From Actinidia chinensis (taxonomy: Eukaryota; Streptophyta; Magnoliopsida; Ericales; Actinidiaceae), in NCBI GenBank assembly GCA_009663005.1, contig VIGQ01002327.1:1-31248 (forward strand): 31,248 nucleotides of DNA, read 5' to 3'. The notes below the pieces were generated by a model. That model was not told the DNA's origin, ran no database searches, and saw only the letters and a list, made by a program, of their open reading frames with translations. Every line of letters begins with the position of its first letter. Position 1 is the first letter of the stretch. Made by a program: the position numbers and the translations under genes. This document shows positions 22,881-31,248 of this stretch, piece by piece.

Positions 22881-23166
22881 AAGGGACGTCTTGAGAAAAA
22901 ACACCTTGCCGATTTTTTTAGAAAAAAAAGGAAGGGAAAGGACCTGGGGTAGAGGAAGATTTGCCTATGCCCAGGTCCCCCATTTGGGTTAGGGAATCAA
23001 AGGAGGGCAGAACACCTGGAAGATTGAACCCCAATTCATTTCCTCTATAGATAGGGGGATTTAGGAAAAAAAACGAAGAACCGATTTTTTCCCATTTTAA
23101 ACAAACAGGGTTGTGGGGGGGACCAAAAAGAAGGGCCGGCTTGGGGCTACCCAGAAGAGGTAAGCC

Positions 23167-23190
23167 AAAAAAAAAAAAAAAAAAAAAAAA
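23167..23190 (+). repeat. 24-base A run
   Basis: An uninterrupted A run is followed by CTAAAAC, in the A-run-then-C context common in this window. Confidence 0.9.
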
Positions 23191-23935
23191 CTAAAACTTT
23201 CTATTGTATTGCACTAAAAAAAAACCAAGGGGGGGGACGAGGAAAAATAGGAGGAACCGGGGGGATTTTAAACCTAGGATAGAAAGGGAAGGGGGGGGTA
23301 CGCCCCCTAGCCCAGTTACTTTAATAAACAGGGGAAAGGGGGACGGCAAAGGGACCGCAATTTCTTCTACGTCCGAATTTCACGGGAAAAATAAATCTAT
23401 GAGAAAAAAAAAATCGGTGATTGAAGCGTTTCCCTAGCTAGGGGGGGACGATAGGGGGGCAACGGTTGGGAAATGAATATTAAGAAAAAAATAGTTATTT
23501 TTTCCCGGAAATCGTTATTGATTAACGGGACTAGAAGAAAAAAAAAAAACCAGATAAACCAGGAAAAAAGAACAGAAAAAAGGGAGAAAACCGGGAAGGT
23601 TGTTCCTCCAACTGAGGAAAAGGGAAATGCCGGGAACTTCGGAACACCGCTCCAAGTCCAAAGGGGAGGCGGGGGGAAACCTTTCTTTTACATATTCTAT
23701 TGTTGTTTCTTTTTTATCTCCCAATAAAATTTGGGGGAAACCATACTCTAAGGGAGCAGAGTTAGTTTACTTAACTAGCAAAAAAAAAAACTGGAAAGGG
23801 GCGGGGCCATTAGAAGCAGGGACCAGGGCAAAAAGGCTCAAGAAAACTTAGGGCGTATTTTGCCAGGTCTCTTACTAGAGAAAGGGAAAAAAACTCGAGG
23901 AAGGAAAGGACCCAGCGGGGATGGATTGAAATTTA

Positions 23936-23936
<1 letters not shown>

Positions 23937-23971
<35 letters not shown>
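23937..23971 (+). repeat. 35-base A run
   Basis: This is the longest homopolymer in the window, followed by CTAGCTGTCGGCTGC. The following 30 bases are unusually GC-rich and contain CGGCTGC twice. A retroposon tail was considered, but no upstream element or target-site duplication is visible. Confidence 0.9.
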
Positions 23972-23973
<2 letters not shown>

Positions 23974-24605
23974 AGCTGTCGGCTGCTTCCGGCTGCGGGC
24001 TGTTGAGCGGGGCTTGGCTTTTTTTACCCCGGGGGGGGACCATCAAAGATACCAAGCTTAGAAGAGGGGAATGGGGACATCGGAGGGTTTAGGGGCCTGG
24101 CTGCAGGGTTGATTCATTTTCTTTCTTTAGATTCCAGGGGGGAGTGGGACCTTTATGTGGCCAAAAAACTAAAACTCCTATTATTTTGCCCTTAAAAAAG
24201 GGGGGGACCGCCCGCTCTAAGAGCATCCTAACACAGGGGGAAGATGCAAAAAAAAAAAAAACACAATGGGGATGGGGCTATAGGAGATAAAGGGCGTATA
24301 GGGGGAAAGGGAAACGGGGGGACTTTGGACCTTCCATTTACATTAAAAGGGAAAAAAGGAAAAAGGGGGAAAACCTTAATTCTTTGTGGAGGGGGTACAC
24401 CGGAAGCCCAGGATTCGGGAAGAAGGAAAACGGGGAGGGGGTTTTCCTTCCTTTAAGTACGGAGGGAAAAAAAACAAACTATAGACAGGAAAAAATTGTG
24501 GCGTCCTCTTATGTTATGCGAAAAACTATTACTTTTAATTTTATTTTGCGCCAAAAATCGGGACGAGGGGGGGGGACTAGATCTCTTAGGGGGCAGGGAA
24601 AGATC

Positions 24606-24627
24606 AAAAAAAAAAAAAAAAAAAAAA
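24606..24627 (+). repeat. 22-base A run
   Basis: An uninterrupted A run is followed by CTTTTTCTTTTTT, so A-rich and T-rich tracts face each other and could fold back. Confidence 0.9.
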
Positions 24628-26198
24628 CTTTTTCTTTTTTATAATTTTACATTTTAACTCCAAGGGACCATCCACAGGACGATAGAAAAGCTTTGAGGGT
24701 CTGCTCAGTTCTGATTTTGCCTAAGGGAAGCTAAGGTTCAAATTCCTCATTCCAACCACCCATTATCAGTCCAAAAAAGCAGTTATTTCTAAAAAAAGAT
24801 AGGTTGAATTAGGGTGGCTACTCGGTATTAGAAAAAACCTCTTTAACCTTTAGATCACAATAGGATTTTCAGAATGTTTTACAGGGACCGTTCCAGGAAT
24901 AGAGGGGGACAAGCGGACGTTAGCTATACCCCCTATCCTTCAGTTTCTTACTACTAATTTAGGGAGAGGGGGGTTCCGGGGAAGGCATCTTAGTCGGAAA
25001 AAACCGAAAAAAAACCATCGCAGGAGAAAACAGGGGGAAAAGGCGTTTCACGCCCAAAAAACAACTTGTAAAAAAAAACTACCAGGGGGGGGGGGGGGAC
25101 CAATGCCCAGGGGACGGGAAAAAAGGTTTACTCCAACACCGACGGGGGGGGAAAAAAAAAGGGCAAAAAGGCCCCCATAGGAGGGGGGGAAGGGCAAAAA
25201 CTGTTCCTTTTACTATAATTAGTAGGGGGAAACCAGTGAGGCAGGGGGAACCTAAATCTTTGCCTTTAGGAAACAATAGCGAACTTCTTTCGGAAAGCGG
25301 GGAAAAAAAAAAACAACAAACAAAAAAAACTAACTGACTAAATATAGGCGGGCACCACTTTTTTTAACATCAGGGAAAAGGGGCCTGGTCGTTCTATGTT
25401 TCCCCAGTTTGGCCCATGTGGTAGTCATCCAGAGGGGGGCAGGAGATTTCAACCAATTGGGGAACTTTTCCTTCTTTGAAAAGGAAAGGGGAAAAAAGGG
25501 CCCGCCAAAAAGAACTTCTCGTTCCGGAAAGGGGCCCAAACTGTCCTCTCTTTAGGGAAGAAAAATTGCCGGCCCTGGTAGCTCAATTTTCTTTGGGCTC
25601 AGAGGGGGAAGAAAAGGCCCACGGGCGGACCACCAAAAAAACTAGTTTCAGTAAGAAAGAGGGGGCCGGCGGGGTTTCGTTTGGCTTGTGATATTTTAGG
25701 ACCTCGGGGGGGATGGATCCCCTTTATTGGACTTTGCTTTACAAATTGGTTCTATTTAGTGACAGGAAAAATTCTTTTTTTGTTTTGGGGGAGGGGGAAA
25801 AAACAGGAAGGCAGTAAGAACAAAATCGGGGATTAATTCCCGGGGGGTGAACGGGAAAAAAAAACTGGGGAAAAAAACTACTTAATAGTAGGGGGCACCA
25901 GGACGGAAAGGAAGGGGAGTGGGCCCTCTGCCTTGATCTTCTCTTGCTCTTTGCTCAAGTCCTAGGAGCTCGTTGCTTCCAAAGGGGGGGGGGACGGGGG
26001 ACCCCAGTTCTCGTACGTTTATTTTTCGTTTTATCTTTTTTTGCATTTAATTGTGACACTTTAAAACTCTTTCTTTTTAGGGGCAGGGGGAAGCAAAAAA
26101 AAGCACTTATTTCGAAAAAGTAGGAAGGGGCGCACGGTTAAGGCTCGAAGAGGAACCTTGCTTGGTTGCCTGGGGAACAAAGGGGGACGATTCCTTTT

Positions 26199-26220
26199 GG
26201 GGGGGGGGGGGTGGGTGGGG
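26199..26220 (+). repeat. G-rich tract with quadruplex pattern
   Basis: Thirteen G are followed by T, GGG, T and GGGG. The spacing satisfies the usual G-quadruplex pattern, but the surrounding G-run bias makes its length uncertain. Confidence 0.7.
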
Positions 26221-29200
26221 ACTCCTCTTTGGAAAAGGGGAAAAAGGGGGGGAATTACCCTTCTATTTTTTTTAAACTTAAAAATTAGTAGGGCACCCCA
26301 TTACTCTTAACCCTTTAGGGGGGACGACCCAATAAAAAACAAAACCGGAAAAAAAACACACCACATTTTTTACTTATGCTAAAAAAAAACAGGATCGGTT
26401 GTTGATAATAGGCCGGAGTAGGACTTCTTAGCAAAAACCTATTCATAACCAAACATTATTTGGTTTTTTTTACAACAAATCGCGTTTTGTGGGGGACAAA
26501 GGAGCCGGCGCCGGACTTTCTATGAGGGATTTTTTTTAAACCCTTCGGAGAGAGGAACAAAAAAAAAAAAAGAGGAGAGAAACAAAAAAAACAGGAAAAA
26601 AAAAAAAACAAAAACAACCGATTGTGTGCCCCATTCTTTTTTATTGCCCACCGGGGAAAAAATGGCGCCTTTAGGAGAAGCTCCTTATCCAGAAACCAGG
26701 GCAAAGCCAAATTTTAAAAAATAGCGGGGGGGCCTGCTTTGCGTATTGGATTTTACCCTGGAGACATTTTTTAAGGGATACCCTAGATTACAAGGGAAAG
26801 CAAACTTGGCCCCTTATCGAAAGCTAACACGGGCGCATTAAGTTAAAGGTATGAGGGCTCATTGCCCAAATAAAAAACCAAAAGCTAAACTACCCGAGGG
26901 GGGAAACCTTTACTCCAACAGGGGGGAACAGGAAGAGGGGAGGGCAAAAAAAAAACGGGGGAACTTTCTTCCTTTAACTTAGGACAAGGGGAAGAAAATC
27001 GGATCCCAGGATGTTGAGCTTTCCCAAACGGGGGGGGGGGGACTCCAACCCAAGAGGAAAAAGGAGAAAGCGCTAAAGGGGACCACTTATTCAACTTTAC
27101 CCCAGCCAAAGGGAAAGGAAGGCGTGGAATCCCCTAAACGTGTGTTTTTTTTTGAGGGAAAAAAAAAAAAGGGCCCTAGTTTCCCAGGGGGGAAGAGGAA
27201 AAGAACGAACTTCTTTCTTTTCCAAAACAAAAAAAAAAAAATGGAGTAGGGCACGGAGAGGGGGAAAAAAAACACCCCTTACTTTCTTTCCTTTTAGGCC
27301 AGGGCCCACTTAGGCAACACCGCTTTAAGGTTAATTGTTTATTTAATGTAAAAAGATTAAGTTTGGTGTATGATTAAGGGTAGTACTTATTTACATAAAA
27401 GAAAGAGGGGAAAACCAAACCACATTTCTATTTACAAACATTTTTAACCCACAAAATTTCAGTTGTGGGACTCAGGGAAAAGGGGGGCTTGCTCGGAAAC
27501 AACTTCTATTGGAGGGGAGGGTTTTTTCCCCTTCGGGGATAAAGCTCATTAGTGGAATTGCTAGAAAAATTTTACGGCAAGATTTAGGGAAAAAAAAGGG
27601 AACATCTTCTTTCCTGGGGCAAACAGGAAATTCCGTTTAAAAGGACAAAATCGAAATCGGGCTTACCGAGGGTGTTTGGGAACTCAATATTCGGGGATAG
27701 ACGGGGGGGGTAGGGGAAAAACTTTAAACTTTTCATTTAATAGATTAGGCCCCCACCCACTCGAAGGGGAAAAGGAATATTTGCCCAGGGTCCCCCCATA
27801 AAGGAACGGAGATGGGAACGGACTCAAATTTCTTCTAGAAAAACAGATTTAGGAGATGAGAACGGAAAAACAACCGATTCTATGAAAAGATTATTGTATT
27901 TAAAAAAAAAACAAACACAAATAGGGGAAAAAGTGTGGTTTGCTACACTAAGAGGGAAAGCAAAAAAAAACCCCTTAATCCGGGAGCTAGCAGGGGACGT
28001 GAAGGTATGAGTTGCTTCCCATTTTGCCAGGCCAAAAAAAAGGAGCTTCCCAATAGGGAAAACAAGGTGAAAAAAAAACAAAGGAAAACCGGGAACCCAG
28101 GGTGTGAAAAGAAAAAGCTTTCGGGGGGACTTGGGCCTGGGGGAATTCCTCTTTGGAAAAAAGGAAAAAAAGGGTTTAAGTAAAGGGAGGCCATGGGTCC
28201 TGACTTTTAGGAAGGGGTAGGAAGGCACAGTTAAAGGTTATCCTCTTATGGGGGACTGGGGGAAAAAAAAAAACGGGGGAATTCCTCAGGGGAAAAGACA
28301 GGGGGACCCCGCCCATTTTTCTTTGCAAAATGGCAGGGGGGGAACGGGGGCTTTAAACAAGAATTCCTTTATTTTTAAAAAACTTAAAAAAGTGCCAGGA
28401 AGGGACGGCAAAGATTGGATAGAAATCAAATCCTTCTTTTTAAACTCGTCTGATCTTAACCTAAGAAAAGGTTTATTCTGTCAGATTGTTTCTTTCTTTC
28501 ATCAAGGCCGGGGACTATTCTGTGAACTTAAAAATTTGAAGGGACCCCCAACATTGATTAGGGGGGGGGGACGCTATCTTTAATTAGCTTCAAAGCCTCG
28601 GGCGGGAAACGGGAGGGACACGGGGAAAAAATTACTTAGCTTAAATTAAAACTCCAACCTAAAGCTTTTACCTCTTTAGGGAGAGGGACAGGGACCTTTA
28701 TCTTAATGGCACTAAAGTTCAGGGAATGGAGGGACGCGTTAAAGGAATTTCGAAAGCTTACAAGCCGCGATTAAAGGGTCACATCTGCTTTTCTTGCCCT
28801 ATTTTCCTTTCTCCCCCCTACATAGGGAAAAGGGAGATTTCTATTAGGTTAGGTTAGCCGGTTTAAAAAACAACAACGTCTTTTTATAGGTTTTAATAAT
28901 TCCTTTTTAAAGGAGTAAGAGGGAAAAAAAGGGAAGGGTTTTCCTTCCGGCTTAGGAGTTATTAAATAGAAGGAGAGTGCGGCTTTTACCCCTTACTCGG
29001 AGGGGAACCCCACTAGGAAAAAAAACCAACTGGGCGCTTTCTTCCGCGCTATGATAAAAAGAAGGGGCCCGTTTAGGGGAGGGAGGTTTCTTCCCCCTAT
29101 TTTTTCTTTACTTTTTTCTCTTTTGGGTAAGCTCACGAGGGGAAAGACAGGAGATTTAAGGAATTTACAAAACCAAGCGAGGGGAACTTTTTAGCCCGAG

Positions 29201-29274
29201 CCCGGGTTGGCCGGGAAAAAAAACAAAAAAACACAAAACTTTTTCAACTTACCCTGGGGGGAAAGGGGGGAATT

Positions 29275-29290
29275 TCCTCCGAAAGGAGGA
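29275..29290. repeat. Hairpin with GAAA tetraloop
   Basis: TCCTCC (29,275-29,280) pairs with GGAGGA (29,285-29,290) around GAAA, a stable GNRA loop if transcribed from the + strand. It is isolated and unassigned. Confidence 0.45.
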
Positions 29291-31248
29291 GGGGAAAGAA
29301 GATAAAAAAACAAAAAAAAAAAACAGAAAAGAAAGCAGGGAACAAGAAAAAAGGCTAGAATTTGCTCTGGCCGTCGTATTTCGTCTTGCCGCGGACAGGA
29401 CTGCCGCTCAATTTTTTACTAGCTTTGGCTCAAAAGGGCAAGTAGGGAAGGAACAAAGAAAAAAAAAGAAATTGGAACAAAAAAACAAACTAACTAAGGG
29501 CGTTATAACTAAGCGGACGCCAGAAACCTTTCGGATAAACTCGATTTCTAAAAAAACTAACTAAGGAGGGTGAGGGGGAACCCCACAGGGGGGCCAAGGG
29601 GAAGGAAAAAGGAGTTTTCCTGTTTTTCCAAAGGGCCCGGCTTTAGAGGAAACAACTTTTTGCAAGCCCAGGCCCTTCAGCTAGGTTAGTATTTCATTTC
29701 TGTTTCGAGTTGATCGTTAGGAAAAAGAAAAAAAAAAAAAACCAAAACCTTTTTTTGCTAAAGCAAAAGGGGAATCAGGTTTTTTCCGGGCTCTTTATAG
29801 GAAAAAGGGAAAAGCAAAAAGAAAAAGGAGGGAAGAAGTGAGTTTCGATTTTTTTTCTGAAACATAGCTAATTGGACGGGAAAAGGGGGGAAGGGAGGAA
29901 TGCAAAAAAATTTTTTTGCCTGACCGACCGGGATAGAAAATGGGGGAAAAACAAAAAAAGGGAAAACAAGGGGGACTTTCGGGAGAGTTCAAAATTGGCA
30001 TGTTCCAGATTTGGGGGGAATTGGATTGGGGCTTTAACTAACAAAACCAAAAAATAGCTTATTTTCAATGGGTGGGTTGGCCTAATTACAGTGGGGTGGG
30101 ACAATCAAGCAGGGGCCGAGGGACAATAGTTTTGATTTGGTCATGCTAGAAAAATTTGGGGAAGGGGCCGTTAGGTTCAAAAGGTTCCAGTGTAGAGGAG
30201 GGCGGGTCTGCCTTGCCTAAGGGGCCAACATCCGGGGGGGGGAAACCAATTTCTTGTTGCTCAAATAAAATTCATCTAAAAAAAAAAAACTAAAACTCAA
30301 ATTTGAAAACCTTGTTAGGGGGCGGGGGGGGGGAAGAAAGGGAGGGATAGTTAAAAAAAAAAAAAAAAACACTATAAGCATTTTTCCAAGCTGCAGGAGG
30401 GGGTTTTTCCCAAATGGCCAAAACCAACCCCTTTGTTTTCCTTTTTTTATTGAAATCGAGGGGCAACCCATTTCCTTCAAGGTCGGGACCAATATTGGGG
30501 CATTTCTTGCTTTCGATTGAACACACGCTTTCCGCCTATCGAAGAAGGGGACACAAAAAAAAAATCTTTTCTGGTGAGGGGGGCCCAAAAAAAAAAACTC
30601 TTTACCTGCCCGGGGGCGCCTAGAAATGGGGGGACTACAGGCCAAATTTTCAAAAAGAGTAAGGGATCAGTTTTGAAAAACTTTTAGGGAGGGGCCGGTG
30701 CCCAATCAACACAGGAAGTGTCTGGCCTACCTATCCTTGGATAAGTTCCCCATGGGCAGGAGTTTTCCTGGACCTGAAAGGGACACCCAAAGCAAGGGCT
30801 GCTTAACGAAATGGGAACCCAAAAAGTCAAGGAGGATGAAATAAAAATTGCAATTAAGAAATTAGGTTTATTTATATGGAACTTTGAAAAGTTGGGACCC
30901 GGAACGAAAAAGTTTTAAAGTTTAAGGTTGATTTCAATTGACCCGAATCCCAGGAAATCCCTTATAGACGGGGGGACTTAATGGGGTTAGGGGGGCCCCA
31001 AAAAAAAAACCAACCACCCCATCCGTGAAAAAACTACGTTCATTTTTCTTCGGGCAAGGGAATACGGGAATATACGGGACTGAAGGGGAAGTGAATAAAC
31101 CTTATTCAAATTCAAATTTGGGGATGTTTTTCCTAGAAACCATCAGATCTTTGGCATTTTCCCTTTGGCTGTCTTTATTAGTATCCGCCACGTGGCAGTT
31201 TGAAAAGCCTTACCTTATTATTTAACTTCTTTTCATTTCCGCGGGTTT

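Larger units (their letters stand above)
22881..24660. other. Purine-rich, run-laden stretch with no recognisable gene
   Basis: Frames at 23,204-23,437, 23,473-23,727, 23,600-23,851 and 24,244-24,456 on the + strand are dominated by Lys/Gly/Glu/Arg from A and G runs and overlap in different phases. The three longest A runs of the window lie here. No RNA gene or motif is visible. Confidence 0.65.
24661..31248. other. Purine-rich, run-laden stretch with no recognisable gene
   Basis: Frames reach 142 codons (30,217-30,645 on minus) and 134 codons (27,824-28,228 on minus), but they are Phe/Pro/Leu-rich shadows of purine runs. The + frame at 28,248-28,583 has a less repetitive middle (KDWIEIKSFFLNSSDLNLRK) but begins in runs and is not recognised. 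Small repeats: ACTAACTAAGG at about 29,490 and 29,556, and a short GNRA-type hairpin at 29,275-29,290. No RNA gene is supported. Confidence 0.6.

Noticed and set aside
24661..24775. Possible tRNA suggested by AGGTTCAAATTCCT
   Set aside because: The T-arm pairs for only about three bases, and no matching acceptor strand or anticodon arm can be found upstream.
26771..26845. Fragment resembling small-subunit rRNA (a GATACCCTAG-like word, then GCTAAC..GCATTAAGT)
   Set aside because: The two words sit about 46 bases apart rather than the roughly 80 usual in bacterial-type rRNA. None of the other universal rRNA words is present nearby, so chance similarity is likelier.
30217..30645. 142-codon minus-strand frame
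   Set aside because: It contains long Phe and Pro runs generated by A16 and G9-type runs. A shift of one base in any run would destroy it.
1..31248. Telomere array, because of many TTAGGG words
   Set aside because: The words are scattered singly across 31 kb, not tandem.

Overview
I cannot recognise a single gene in this window with confidence. The 31,248 bases show no rRNA, no convincing tRNA, no CRISPR array, no insertion sequence and no known protein family. Open frames are short (longest 175 codons). The longest ones mostly lie opposite purine-rich DNA and read as Pro/Phe/Leu or Lys/Gly low-complexity peptides, so they are by-products of composition. Gene density is far too low for ordinary bacterial, archaeal or phage DNA. 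Mid-range base composition, scattered short palindromes, CTAG/TTAG-type words and long non-coding tracts would suit a plant-type mitochondrial intergenic region or other eukaryotic DNA. That is inference (about 0.35), because I found no mitochondrial marker gene.

The strongest signal is probably technical. Much of the window is packed with long single-base runs (33 G, 35 A, 24 A, 22 A, 20 G, 17 C). G runs of six or more are very often followed by AC, and A runs are often followed by C. Purines dominate the + strand at about 1-5,870 and 17,700-31,248. This pattern suggests a consensus from poor single-strand long reads or another systematic base-calling error. Real genes could be hidden by frameshifts, so absence of genes here is weak evidence.

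Layout: 1-5,870 is purine-rich, run-laden sequence. From about 5,870 to 11,200 the strand bias relaxes, with pyrimidine-rich stretches. 11,203-12,245 holds a 134-codon open frame followed by a cleaner, pyrimidine-rich stretch. 12,246-14,460 has runs again, plus notable palindromes. 14,461-17,670 is the cleanest block, with few long runs and mixed composition. It contains a terminator-like hairpin (15,282-15,305), an 80-codon open frame (16,102-16,344) and a roughly 1.5 kb + strand frame with far fewer stops than expected (16,146-17,669), the best candidate for a decayed or misread gene. 17,671-31,248 returns to purine-rich sequence with many runs and one 122-codon frame (22,476-22,844) followed by a hairpin.

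No operon or pathway can be reconstructed. The items worth checking are the low-stop frame at 16.1-17.7 kb, the overlapping alternative hairpins at 17,537-17,568, the near-perfect palindrome at 13,551-13,574, and whether the run-AC signature exists in the underlying reads.
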